64,000 nt of DNA from Lottia gigantea (GCF_000327385.1 NW_008709259.1:172153-236152), one strand, 5' to 3'; numbered from the stretch's first letter, positions 47,305 through 58,365 are shown. The notes: generated by a model not told the origin, from the letters alone. Numbers and translations are program-made.

Positions 47305-48106
47305 ATTGGGGTGTGGATTGGACATGATTAAATAGGTGGGTGGTATTATATACACTTCCCGAAACTCATGTGTTAATACAGCTTATGTTTTAACATTTAT
47401 AAATAAATACTTGGTGTTAGTTTGGGTTGCATTAAATTTAATCTTTAATTGGTAAGTATGAAGGTACACGCATGTGGGTTGGCGGCAGCCCTGTCGCTAT
47501 GGTGGGGTCTGTAGGGGATGGTCCCGTGCAAGTGAGAATTAAGCCCCAGCAAAACCTTCTTTAGTTTAGCAGAGATTGATTCATTTACAGTGTCTTTGTA
47601 CAAAATCAAAAAGATATGTTTTTGGCAGCTCAAAATTGTCAGAAATGAGTTATCTGGGCCTTTAATTCTTCAAAATTCAACAGTACAAAATCTGAGCCCT
47701 AGGACCATATCATTTCTGGCGACGGGGCTGGTTGGTTGGTTGGGACAACTTGGCAAGCTGGATTAATATCATTCCAGAAGCAACTCAATGAGATGTACAC
47801 GTGCAAATAAGGAAATAAGGCTTGCTCCCGGCACAGCTTGATGATAAAACTTCCAGGAGCACACATTTTGGATTTAAAATTTATTTCCTTTCACACACTT
47901 ACACTACATATCAAACAAATTTCTATACAATTTTTCACACATTAACAATTCTCTAAGATGGGTTCCAGGTATTAAGTTTGGCGTGAATTTAGGCATTTTG
48001 AAAACACTTGCCTGTCAATCTTGCCTGTAAGTTATGTTCATGTCAAGCCTTTTATATATTTGATAAGCTTGCATCTAAAAGTTCACATGAACTAAGGAAT
48101 TACTAT

Positions 48107-48235
48107 ATTTGCATAACAGCATGGTATTTGAAAATATTCACATAACAGCAGGGTTTTGAAAAATATTCACATATTAGCATAGTTTTTCAAGATGTTCACA
48201 TAACAGCATGGTATTTGAAAATATTCACATAATAT
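48107..48235. repeat. Short interspersed tandem repeat (about 32 bp)
   Basis: Four imperfect copies of AATATTCACATAACAGCATG plus GTATTTGAA, just beyond the COX16 stop codon. Confidence 0.8.
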
Positions 48236-48246
48236 CAATTAGTTGC

Positions 48247-49624
48247 CTATGAAAATTTTTTTCCCTCATCACTTTCTCTCCATATACGTTTATTTCTCCA
48301 TTTTTCATAATCAATTTTCTTATATGACTGAAAAAAAAGAAGGTTACAAATTTCAATTACCCATCAGATTGTGATGTTTTAAAGTTTAATTGTTTTTGTC
48401 TTCCCAGTCAAAATAACAGAAATGGAATTCTTGATCCCTCTGATCTAGTGATATAGACTGGATTAATATATGACAATACCAGACCAGTGGTCTTATCTGT
48501 TGTCAAAATAGGACAGAATCCATCTACAATCCCCTCAAAAAATAAGTAATAATCCATTAAACTAAGTAATTTTGAAACAGGCTTAGATGCATGCTTCAAT
48601 AATTACATAGTTTAATGGATATATCATCTTATATAGAGATTCTATTCTTTAGTCATGGCATCTTGTAAGTCCAACTGATGAATATATACACTTGTTAAAC
48701 AAGTTTGAGACTTGGTCACTTACCTCCACCAATTCTTTTTCATGTTTGTTTCTTTCCTGATATTCTTCCTCACTTATTGGAACCTTAAACATTGAAAGTT
48801 TCAGGCAAATACAATTTCATGGCACCTTAATATTACACACCAAAAAAGTACCGCATGTCTGATGATTTTAAATGAGTCATCTTTACTCATTATTCCAACA
48901 GACCCAACAGCTTTGTAGAATTTAATTTAATCTTATAACTGACTTTGGCATATTCATCCAACCACAGACATAAGCTCCTACCCTATTACTAATTAGTTTA
49001 GCAGAACAATTTCCATTTTTGAGATGAGGTACAACTAATGCACCAAAATGGCGAATCTGACCCTTTTGGTTTGTTTTGGTGTCTTGTTTCCTTGTCTACT
49101 GCCAGGTTAAGGGCTATAGGTTTAACTATGCCATCAATTGATATGTACAAGATACCAATATTAATTTTTTTTTACCTGAACTGTTTCCACAGTCGTTTTA
49201 AACTCATATCTAATACTACATATCTCTTTCAAACCGAATGATCCTATGACCACAAACAACTGAAAATATGATCAAAAGTGTAGTCACTTCTTCGTTTACA
49301 AGTCAAATTTGTAGGGACAGAGATGACAACAATATAATGTACACTTAAGTCTTGATAGTTGCACATTCATCTGAAAACATCCGTTATAGTTAAGTATTAG
49401 GGAGATGTTGCTTTAGTGGGGCGATATTGCATGGTTACGTTTTCGTCTGAGGTCGATCAGACCAATATTTCTTTTATTGTCATTTACTGATCGGAACGTC
49501 TGAATATAATGGGTATGCTTACAATGAATGGCAGTCCTTCTCTGAAGAATTTAGATTTTGTTTGTTTTTGCAACTGTTCTTTCCACTGAGCCCACCTTCG
49601 AGAAAATAACTTGTTCACATTCAT
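48247..49624 (-). CDS. COX16: COX16, cytochrome c oxidase assembly factor
   Basis: Four exons (49624–49523, 49259–49176, 48783–48724, 48327–48247), all phase 0 with GT–AG borders, encode 108 residues (human COX16 has 106). It is a small inner-mitochondrial-membrane protein that helps deliver the COX2 copper chaperone assembly in complex IV. A single membrane helix spans about residues 31–45 (LPFILFVVIGSFGLKEI); the GSFGLKE and IRYE residues match the family signature (GGSFGLREFSQIRYD in human), and the C-terminal DYEKWRNKR matches DDWKNIR. A YY1-like site lies just upstream of the start. Confidence 0.88.
48540..48690. repeat. Dispersed repeat, family E, copy 2
   Basis: Located in COX16 intron 3. 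Shares ordered blocks with 21835–22010, ending in GTAAGTCCAACTGATG. Confidence 0.6.
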
Positions 49625-49637
49625 TTTGTTTACATGG

Positions 49638-49647
49638 AAGCCGCCAT
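49638..49647 (-). promoter_or_regulatory. YY1-like site at COX16 start
   Basis: AATGGCGGCTT on the minus strand, 15–25 bp before the COX16 ATG, matches the YY1 core (AAnATGGCGGC) often found at TATA-less housekeeping start sites. Confidence 0.5.
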
Positions 49648-49890
49648 TAAAGCTGCAACTTCGTACCCAGCAATGCGAATATGATATAGCCTAGTCCGTA
49701 TCCAATTGTTCCTTCAGTTTTATACATTTCTATGGTTTTATTAAAGTCATCCTAGGTGACTGACCCAGGATCGCTACCATACAGTAGGCCTACATAATTA
49801 TGGTTGTAGCAGTGTCTTGATATATAGGCATTTATGAGAGGCAACATCCAAATGGCATATTCAAAAAAAAAAAAAATTTATAGTAATAAA

Positions 49891-49896
49891 TTTATT
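49891..49896 (-). terminator. Polyadenylation signal for TAMM41
   Basis: AATAAA on the minus strand about 190 bp past the TAMM41 stop, followed by a T-rich tract (49863–49876), a plausible cleavage region. Confidence 0.55.
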
Positions 49897-50087
49897 GAAG
49901 CAACACACTATTTTTCTACACAACTTAAATTAATACAATAACCCAGAGAGTATCCCAGAGACTAGCTCTTGTCCATGGCAGGAGGTCACTCTGGAAAATT
50001 AAATTTTTAGACAACACTTCAGTCAGTTATTTCCCTTTTAAATTGGCAATTCAAACAGGATAACCCAAAACATCCAACAAAAAACTT

Positions 50088-51113
50088 TTAACTTCTTCTA
50101 CTATTTATCATTTTTTTCACTTTAGCTGAAGAATATTTTAACGATTTAATAATACCAGCTGTTAAAATACCTTTAGTACTTTGTTTGAAACTAGACGATT
50201 TCACTATATCAGAAATGGCTTTCCTAACATGATCACAGCAATAGCTATCATGGGCATAGGCTCTCAAAATCTCTTCATAATCCTCATAACGTCCCTGTTG
50301 ATACTTATATTCAATGAGAATTTGGTGAACACCACCGGGTAACAGATTTAAGTGATGCCATTGTGACTGGATATTAGGATATTGTTCAAATTTACCAGCA
50401 GATTTGAACCAATGTATATGCTCTTCGTTATCCAGTATAGGTTCATACAGTTTGCGAAAATGTTCTAAATTTGGCGCAACAATTTTCCTAATTTTCTGTT
50501 GGTCTTCCCCAATAGACATTCGTATGTCCCCACTATATGAAAGACCAGTAATAGTCTCATAGAGTTCAACCTCAGTGAAAGTTTCTGGTAAAAGCAATAA
50601 GGCACTATGAATAGCACTATTCAAATTCATATTTATAGCGTTTTTGAGGTCAGAGTTAATAGGCGATTTAATGAAATTGACTGGTTTATGAAGACGCCCA
50701 CTGACATACAACGTCTCCCAATCTAAGAGATCTGTTATGACTTTATCGGTGCTAATAATTCCATATTTGATAAGTCTATTTTCAAATGGTATCAAAGTAT
50801 TGAAATATACTCCCGCACCAAATTTCTCTTGGATGTTGGCAATTTTTTTAGCGCCAAATAACTTCAGGAAGGAATAATGGCTCCTATTCATTTCTAGATT
50901 TTCTTGATGCCACACTAAGGGATCTTCCACTACAAAAACAAAATCCAACATATTTTTATCTTTTGATGGATGTCCTTCTTGTTGGAACACTGCAGATCCA
51001 TAAGAAAATGCCATTTCGATCCCTTTTGGGAAAGAAGGTAAAATACGTTTGTAGATTGCAGTGTTTGATTGTATTTCAACTAGAGAAGAACAAAATCTGA
51101 CAAAATGCGACAT
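50088..51113 (-). CDS. TAMM41: TAMM41, mitochondrial CDP-diacylglycerol synthase
   Basis: 341 residues in a single exon. TAMM41 (Tam41) makes CDP-diacylglycerol from phosphatidic acid and CTP at the matrix side of the inner mitochondrial membrane, the first committed step to cardiolipin. The nucleotidyltransferase motif is visible: YGSAVFQQ (38–45) followed by MLDFVFVVED with acidic residues D57 and D64. HYSFLK, FGAGVYFN, RLIKYGIIST and LYVSGRLHKPV are strongly conserved in the family. The gene is intronless here, unlike the multi-exon vertebrate gene. Its ATG is only 90 bp after the SDHAF1 stop on the same strand. Confidence 0.93.
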   Translation of the reverse strand: MSHFVRFCSSLVEIQSNTAIYKRILPSFPKGIEMAFSYGSAVFQQEGHPSKDKNMLDFVFVVEDPLVWHQENLEMNRSHYSFLKLFGAKKIANIQEKFGAGVYFNTLIPFENRLIKYGIISTDKVITDLLDWETLYVSGRLHKPVNFIKSPINSDLKNAINMNLNSAIHSALLLLPETFTEVELYETITGLSYSGDIRMSIGEDQQKIRKIVAPNLEHFRKLYEPILDNEEHIHWFKSAGKFEQYPNIQSQWHHLNLLPGGVHQILIEYKYQQGRYEDYEEILRAYAHDSYCCDHVRKAISDIVKSSSFKQSTKGILTAGIIKSLKYSSAKVKKMINSRRS

Positions 51114-51203
51114 ATTGGAAATTCAATTAAAATTACCAGTTAACTAAAAAATGCACGGTTTTTGAATTAATTTTCAGCAATATTATGTTAGTTCAAAGTG
51201 TCT

Positions 51204-51458
51204 CTATTTTACATTATCATTTTCGTCTCTTTCAAACACACCCATTCCCGAAACAGAAGAACTTTTAATCATTTCAAGTTTCCTTTGACCTTGTCGAAAC
51301 ACATATTCTATTTTCATAATATCGTTTTTAGGGATTTTTGCATTTTTACGAAATTCGCTTCTGATGTGACTTTCAAATCCAGGCTTTCCTTTTGTTTCTC
51401 TTAAAAACTCTCTGTACAAGGATAGAACTTGAAGCTGCAGTTTACTATATCGAGGCAT
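51204..51458 (-). CDS. SDHAF1: SDHAF1, succinate dehydrogenase assembly factor 1
   Basis: 84 residues, one exon. It carries the LYR-family signature SLYREFLR near the N-terminus (about 14–21), then the family pattern FESHIRSEFRKNA and IEYVFRQGQRKLEMI. SDHAF1 guides iron–sulphur cluster insertion into the SDHB subunit of complex II in the mitochondrial matrix. The ATG at 51458 (MPRYSKLQLQVLSLYR) aligns with the human start. It is shorter than the 115-residue human protein, lacking only its unconserved tail. An acceptor-like site at about 51510 may mark a 5' untranslated exon. Confidence 0.92.
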   Translation of the reverse strand: MPRYSKLQLQVLSLYREFLRETKGKPGFESHIRSEFRKNAKIPKNDIMKIEYVFRQGQRKLEMIKSSSVSGMGVFERDENDNVK

Positions 51459-51792
51459 TCTCAATTTTTAATACAACAGCAACCCTCCAATTGTTCATTT
51501 TCACACCTGAAAAATGCAAAAATTGAATAGGCATGAGAAAAATGAAGGTTGTCTATAATTCTCAAGTTAATTAAATCTTGTGAGAACAAAAATTAAATCT
51601 AACAAAGAATCTAGCAGTTGAAGATTAGATGAATCAATAAGTTTTGTTTCCATTGTAGTCCGAAATCAATTATAATCAACATGAGTTGCCCCCCTTGAAT
51701 GGAAAATTTGTGGAATATTCTTTCACGTTTAAGAAGACAAACATTAATATACTTGGTCGTTTTCAAAAAAGACAATTCTGTTGACTGAGAAA
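51459..51792. promoter_or_regulatory. Shared SDHAF1/TASP1 head-to-head promoter interval
   Basis: 334 bp between two divergent start codons. No TATA box or clear NRF1/ZNF143 match was seen; the assignment is by position only. Confidence 0.4.
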
Positions 51793-54700
51793 ATGTCTAC
51801 CTTGAAGTTATTTGTCGCTGTGCATGCAGGTTTGTTCAGTATTTTCTATTTTTCACCTGCTTTACAATAATTTTCAATTTTTACTTCTCCTGTTTTATGT
51901 GAGCTTCCTAAAATTTGGTAATTGTGTATATTTATGATATAGACATCTGAAACGAAATAATATCAAAATCAAAACATTTTATAATGTTTTTTTCAGTTTT
52001 TCTTCTTAAAATGATTAATGTATTATGATTAAAAATATTTGAAACAAAAAAATAATTACATTTATGTATTTTTATATTATAGGTGCTGGATATCATTCCC
52101 TTAGAAAAGAAAAAGAATATAAAGATGTTTGTAGAATAGCATGTTTACAAGTAAGAAAACCAAATATCAATTAATCAAATATTATAAACTTTGGAGCATG
52201 ATTATTGATTAAAATTTGGAGACTTGTTTTTGGCTCGAACATAATATGCAACATGCAAAACCATTCTAACCCTTTCCAAATATGCACTAATTGCAGTTTT
52301 GCACCCAAGGAACATCTATATTTTATTTAAATTTGTCTAGGATAGGTTAAAAATTCTGAGCATGATTAGGCCTAAATTGATCTCACTGTTTGATTATTTT
52401 ATATTTTGGTTCTATTTTCAGGCAATGGAACTTCTGAAAAGAAATTTCTCTGCAGTTGATGCTGTTACTGAGGCCACTGTTTCTTTGGAGGTAGGACTTC
52501 ATAATCATTGAGGCTCTAATGTAACTTATCTATTTTTTTACCTTAATTGTAGACAATCTATTTGTATGATTTTCATTCTGGAGAGTGGTATAAATAATAA
52601 TTTGAGTTAGCATTTCTATGGATCCTTATGTAAGAGGGTCGAGTAAGGGTCAAACTATCGTCCAGGATGCTCAAAAGCAATTCTTTACCAATGTTACCAG
52701 GCGAGCCTTAACCCTTTCAATTCTAGCAGGCAGTTTACCGGCCACATGATTAGGCACTATATATCCAAGCAGTCGTTACAAAGTAACCTAACACTCTGTT
52801 AACCTCATTCATTTTAAGTTATATAAGCTTAAGCTTATTACTTGGAGTTCTGGCCATGTATTCTCAAAACTATCTTAGCGCTAGGATGTCCTAGCACCAA
52901 GATCTTTTCAAGAATATGTGACCGGGGTATTTGAGGGTTTTTTTTTCATTTACACTCAATGTTCACATGGTTAAGTCTAGGGAAATACCACTGTTTATAG
53001 CTGGTAAAGCAAATATTTTGACAGTTATATTTTTTGATATTTTTATTCAACAGAATGCTATGTGTACTAATGCTGGAACAGGTTCAAGTTTAACTCTAGA
53101 TGGTACGGTCGAATGTGATGCAGGTATAATGGATGGACAGTCTAATTTATTTGGTGCTGTGGGGGCTGTGGAAGGTAGGCCATCTTTCAATTCAGAAATT
53201 CCTGTACCAGTCAAATGAAATGAAATGAATAGAGTTTTACGTCTTACTTTTCTACACCATGTGGGCTCAAGAAGATGGCAGTGTATTTTGAGGGAAATTT
53301 TTCCAACTGTTGAGGGATCTTTAACGTGCACAGTCTGTAGCACACGGGGCCTCGGTTTATTGTCGCATCCGAACGACTAGACTCTTTATCTATATCACCC
53401 CTCTTACCTACATCACTAAGGTTAGCGAGCAAGCAAGCAACCATGGCTCCCTTCAAGGAATTCAAGGGACAAAAGAAATGATCTTGTTACATCTTGGTTT
53501 GGAAATGAGGTGTGATCTTTCAGATTTGGAAATTGAGATGTATGCCTCTTAGCAAAGCGAGAAAAGTCAACTATCAATTTTTTTTTTTGTATATATGCCT
53601 GAAGTTGTGTGTCATTTTGTAGCCCTACTCGAAATTTGAATATCAAGTTTCACTTACAATTTTTAACTGAATACAAAAAATTTGATTTTGTTAATTTTCT
53701 TTAGGTGTTCAAAATCCCATCAGAGCAGCCCAGAAACTGGTAAATCTTCAACAGGAAGGTGTCATGTCACTGGGAAGAATTCCCCCAAGGTGAGTTCTTT
53801 CCCCTTTGTTCTAAATTGCTATCCTGGTGAGCAAATGGCATCATGACATACAACGTACAACTGGTTGGTGCTTCCTTGAGGTTATTTTGAAATTATTATT
53901 TTCAAAAAGCTAAAATGAAGTATTCTTATTTAGTATTTTAGTTGGTCTAGGTGCCAGAAAATGGTGTAATGACAATGGTGTTGAAGTATGTGATCCAGCT
54001 TTATTAGTGACAGGTTTGTTTAATGCCAACTATTTTAGGCTTTCCTCTTTTTATAATAACACAAAAAAATTGCCATATATTTTTACATTCATATATCCTT
54101 TTTAGAAATAATTACTGTTTGATTAGGGTTCCTCAAACTTGCATTTGACAGAGTTTCTGGATTATATTAAGGAAATAAAGATAAACAAATCCTTGCAGTG
54201 TGCAATGAGAGCATCTGTTTATTGATATCTGACTGACTATAAGCTCTTTATAATTTTGAAACACCCGATGGTACTCTTTGTTTGAGAAGTTCACTGCCAT
54301 ATATTTATTGCCTATGATTTTGTCTTGCTTTGAATGAAATATTTGAATTTAATTTTATTATGTTACCATTTATTATTTTGAAATACCCAATTATAACAAA
54401 AATTTTAACAAATTATTTTTAGATACCTCCAAAAGAATGCATTTAAAGTATTCAAGAAAAATGGAATCACAGATAAAGAAGGCAGAAATCATCAAGAAAA
54501 TTAAGGTACTCTTTCATAGATGTGCTATTTCTAATCATGTTGGATGTAAAAGAGACTTTGGAATTGGAACGGAAATTGTCAGGATCGACTCAGAAGCGGC
54601 AGGTCAACTGTGGCTTTCTACAATTCAATTCAGCAATCCAGCCTTTGAGATAAATTTCCTCTTTCAGAAGGTATAAATTTGGAGTCTTAAGCTTTTCTAA

Positions 54701-57700
54701 CTTGTCCAAAAAAAAACCTGACCTTTTAATTTCCATTTCTATTTTAGGTTGAGATAGATGATATTAATGCTACTGAGAAAAAAGAAGAAGAAAACCACAA
54801 ACCAATCAATGATACAGAACTATTAAAAGAAATAAAGGATACAGTAAAGGACAAGGAAGTCATCAAAGGGATACAGAATACAGTAGGCTCTGTAAAGGAC
54901 CAGGAAGTCACCAAAGGGATACAGGAGACAGTAGGCTCTGTAAAGGACCAGGAAGTCATCAAAGGGATACAGGATACAGTAGGTTCTGTAAAGGACCAGG
55001 AAGTCATCAAAGGGATACAGGATACAGTGGGAGCTATCTGTGTTGACTATCAGGGAAATGTAGCAGCTTCATCTTCAAGTGGAGGACTTTGGTTAAAACA
55101 CTCTGGAAGAATTGGTCCTGTATGTTATTTTGGTATTTTTTTCCTTAAATCGACATACAGCATGAATATTGTCTTTACCAATTTACAGTGCTGAATTCTA
55201 GCTATCTGTATCACTTTTAGAATTGAAACCAGAGTCTGGTTTTTACAATTCATAAACATTTATTGGGTGGGTTAGACTACCAGGGTATTATGAACTATCT
55301 TGACTTCAGTAATTAGAGATGACGGCATTACATTAATAAAAGCTGCATATTGGAAACCAGACATATGATATGATTTTGAGTCTGCAAACTGATACGAATA
55401 AATTCTCAAAGAACATCATTATTACCGGTAATACTGATCAAAGTGAAACAAAATGCCTTGTAATATTCAAAAGTTTTTGGTTAGTTTCTATCTTTTTACT
55501 TATTCAGATGCAAAATTTCCTATTAAATTTGTTTAAGCTTTTGCAATTGATTATTATTGATTATTATTGAGAGACAGAAATCCAATATTTTGCAGGCAGC
55601 AGTTTATGGTGCAGGGTGTTGGGCTAAAAATAGAAAAGGTGACAAACCGGGTGTAGCCGTCTCTACCTCAGGTAATGGTATCAATCTTTTTTTGGATCAT
55701 TCATTCAGATGAGGTTCGGTTTGTCAATCTGACAGATTGGCCATTAGTAAACAAATAAACCAAATTATCTAAATCAATAATTGCTGTGGACGTAGTTGGC
55801 TTGGAAACAACTGTTGGAATATCAGTATAATATATACCAGTCATGATTAGACTTAAAACAATGTCTACCTGCAAAACATTTTAGACTTTGGTGACAATAA
55901 CGAAACTTTTGCAAAATGGATGCAAAATCTTTTGAAACAAAGACCAAACTGAGAAGTCTTTTTTTTTATTATGTATTTTTAATATTTGTTTTTCATTTTT
56001 GCAAATTTTAGTTATAGGCCTAAGTTGTAAATTTGATAGTGTTTTTACTTGCAGGCACTGGAGAAGATATAATGAAATGTTTATTAGGTAAAACATGTGG
56101 TGATTCTATACAAACAACAGATAATATACATGAAGCTATAAATACAGTCTTTAAACAGGAATTTATAGGTATGATACCTGAAACTTGTACAAATATAAAC
56201 ACTAATACGAGATTTACCTGCTCAAGGAAACACAGTAGAAATATGTAAAAGTTTTGTATGTGTGGAAAGGATGCTGATTCTAACCTTCTCTGTGAAAATT
56301 AAAAAGTTAAAAATGTGTAACTAAAATGAATTTTTTTTTCTACAGGCAACAGTTGTGAAAATGGTAAAAATGGTGGGGTTATTGCTTTAAAAGCAGAAGA
56401 TATGGATATTGGTAAATCTAATTATTTTTTTTATATTTTGATGTACTAAAAGTTATATTTCTGTTTATTTTATGATTATTATACTATCATGTATCAATAG
56501 GTATGCACAATACACCTGATTTAGCTATATATGAGGTTCTATAGCACAGACGGTTACAGCGTTTCTTTACATGACCTCATTTGCTTGATAACGTTGAACA
56601 AAATATGGTGGTCGTGGGTTCCCATCTGGATTGGCGTGGTGAGTCTAATGACCTTGAATAAACCATCTTCACTCATAATTCCAGTTGACCCAGCTGTAAA
56701 TGGGTACGGATAATCCAGGAAAGATCAATGCCAAAAGTTTTGGCCAAGTACCAACTGGTAGAAATGATCCTTAACTGTGAACCTATGTTGTTATCCTTGT
56801 AAAATATAGTTGTTGTTTCTTTCAAAACTTTTTATAGATTGATATACAAATATGACACTCTTCTTTCTTAAATATCCTCCCAAATATTATTTCTTTTTGA
56901 TCTGCACATCATTTGGGTAATAGAATGTTTTAATTTTTACAGTTGAATTAATCTGGGCTCATACTACTAATAGTATGTGTATTGGTTATTATTCTACAAT
57001 AGATCCCACTCCTAAGGTTAGAAAAAAATACTAGTTGTAGCATTATTTATTTTACTATCAAATATACACAATCAAAATTGTGTTCAAATATGATATTGAC
57101 ATTTTTCCAGACAATCCAGAAAACATATCCGTATAGAAATCAGATAGACATTATTAGCTATGTGGATTTTGAAAAAGTTTACAAACCCAGTTGGAGTACT
57201 CGCAGAGTAACATTAGGTGTTGCAGAGGGATCAGTGTGCATTCTCATGCTTAAAGGGATTGTAAAGAAGTTTTCTAAATTTTGTATGTGTAACAGGGACA
57301 CTGATAGCATCAATTTGCACCTATTTTCAATTAGATTTCAATTCTCAAGTCCACTACAACTAAGCGTTTTTATGCTTATTTGACAAGGCATATTTTGTGA
57401 TGAGTGACATCATCAAACACAGACCACAGACAACTGCAAATTGGAATGGTGCAAATTTACATAACTTTCTTCACTTTAACCTTTAATCAACTATTGATTT
57501 CATCTACTGAGCTAGATATATTTGCCAAACATGGTTGGCTTCAGTAAAAGACTGCATGTTCGTGATTTATTTATTGTACACAAAAGAATATTTTTGCCAT
57601 TAGAGAAACTCCTAAAGCAGGAATCACCATTAGCATCATTCTCAGTAAATTTCTTTTCTATTTTTAGACATTTATCTCCAGATTACCAAAAGGCAGCCAA

Positions 57701-57754
57701 TCAGGTCACTCTCTATCTATAGAGGGAAAAAACTTTGATTTTAACAATAAATAA
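51793..57754 (+). CDS. TASP1: Taspase 1 (threonine aspartase) with reiterated cleavage site
   Basis: Thirteen exons (51793–51829, 52083–52150, 52422–52490, 53054–53174, 53705–53789, 53934–54013, 54423–54505, 54748–55119, 55596–55671, 56055–56168, 56346–56411, 56943–57016, 57668–57754) give 443 residues (human 420). Taspase 1 is an N-terminal-nucleophile hydrolase that cuts itself before its catalytic Thr and then cuts MLL-type methyltransferases and TFIIA after Asp. Family signatures: HAGAGYHS (12–19), NAGTGSSL, ECDAGIMDG, SSGGLWLKHSGRIG and, at the end, TFISRLPKGSQSGHS. The expected nucleophile is Thr274 (ACA at 55024) in QDTVGAICVD. Exon 8 contains four tandem 16-residue repeats, each ending in a copy of the cleavage site. 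The final exon is chosen by homology and phase; an alternative acceptor exists at 57111. Confidence 0.92.
53216..53480. repeat. Dispersed repeat, family F, longer copy
   Basis: In TASP1 intron 4. It contains GAGTTTTACGTCTTACTTTT, GAGGGAAATTTTTCC, AGGGATCTTTAACGTGCACA and ATCCGAACGACTAGAC, a phrase style found in repeats of many aquatic invertebrates. The first 45 bp recur at 33030–33075. No coding capacity was seen; it may be a SINE. Confidence 0.5.
54847..55038 (+). repeat. In-frame 48-bp repeat in TASP1 exon 8
   Basis: Four consecutive 48-bp units encode KDKEVIKGIQNTVGSV, KDQEVTKGIQETVGSV, KDQEVIKGIQDTVGSV and KDQEVIKGIQDTVGAI. The last overlaps the canonical autoproteolytic site. The preceding KEIKDTV is probably the worn remnant of another unit. 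Confidence 0.95.
56535..56712 (+). mobile_element. Possible tRNA-derived SINE in TASP1 intron 11
   Basis: TAGCACAGACGGTTA (56542–56556) resembles a polymerase III A box and GGGTTCCCATC (56616–56626) a B box, though the spacing is longer than in a tRNA. The tail, with ACTCATAATTCCAGTTGACC, resembles 48895–48915 (ACTCATTATTCCAACAGACC). Confidence 0.35.
57250..57486. mobile_element. TTAA-flanked MITE, family A, copy 4
   Basis: 237 bp in TASP1 intron 12, starting TTAAAGGGATTGTAAAG and ending TTTAACCTTTAA; more diverged, with a shortened centre. Confidence 0.7.
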
Positions 57755-57755
57755 A
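57746..57755 (+). terminator. Overlapping AATAAA signals at the TASP1 stop
   Basis: AATAAATAAA contains two overlapping polyadenylation hexamers, and the TAA stop codon (57752–57754) is inside it. Confidence 0.5.
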
Positions 57756-58365
57756 ATACAATCTCTACGAAAGCTTATTGTGTTTCTTTTGACTTGAGGT
57801 TCGATTCATTTATGTTATCAATCCCAAGAATCATGTATCTGGGTATTACTTAAAACAAAATGTGAAATTAATCATAGCTACACAGAAATTTACCACAGCA
57901 AATTGGATATTTTCAGATCAGGCAGTACAGGTATTTTCCAAAAATCTTTCGCAAATCTTTCTCATATGAGATACCAATTTGAAGTTTGAAACCTTTCAAT
58001 TGACTAAAATATCACATTTTCGATATGCAATATCACGAAAACACCTGAGCCCTTCAATAGACCAATATTATGACTATCACATTCTAGGTACTCAACAAAT
58101 ACAAAAACTTATAACAGTTTCAAGCACAGAGCCTTTCAATAGACCAATATTATGACTATCACATTTTAGGTACTCAACAAATACAAAAACTTCTAACAGT
58201 TTCAAGCACAGAGCCTTTCAATACACCAATATTATGACTATCACATTCTAGGTACTCAACAAATACAAAAACTTCTAACAGTTTCAAGCACGGAGCCTTT
58301 CAATAGACCAATATTATGATTATCATATTTTTGGTACCCAACAACTACGAAAACACTTCATATTT
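57755..58365. other. Convergent gap between TASP1 and NDUFAF5
   Basis: 611 bp between two stop codons, half of it the 82-bp minisatellite. No gene was seen. Confidence 0.6.
58047..58345. repeat. 82-bp minisatellite
   Basis: Nearly four units with a period of exactly 82 bp (repeat starts near 58049, 58131, 58213 and 58295), each with CTTTCAATAGACCAATATTA and GTACTCAACAAATACAAAAA. Confidence 0.92.

Larger units (their letters stand above)
45584..48246. other. TRP 3' UTR and convergent intergenic region
   Basis: Holds a roughly 100-bp tandem repeat (46366–47015), a lone monomer of the AARSD1 minisatellite (47276–47304) and a short repeat near 48107–48235. AATAAA for COX16 may be at 47880–47885 (minus). 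No gene was recognised. Confidence 0.5.

Noticed and set aside
47445-47640. GC-richer patch that might be an RNA gene or exon
   Set aside because: No cloverleaf, splice sites or protein motif could be found.
56531-56713. 60-residue frame in TASP1 intron 11
   Set aside because: It coincides with the SINE-like sequence and lacks any protein similarity I recognise.
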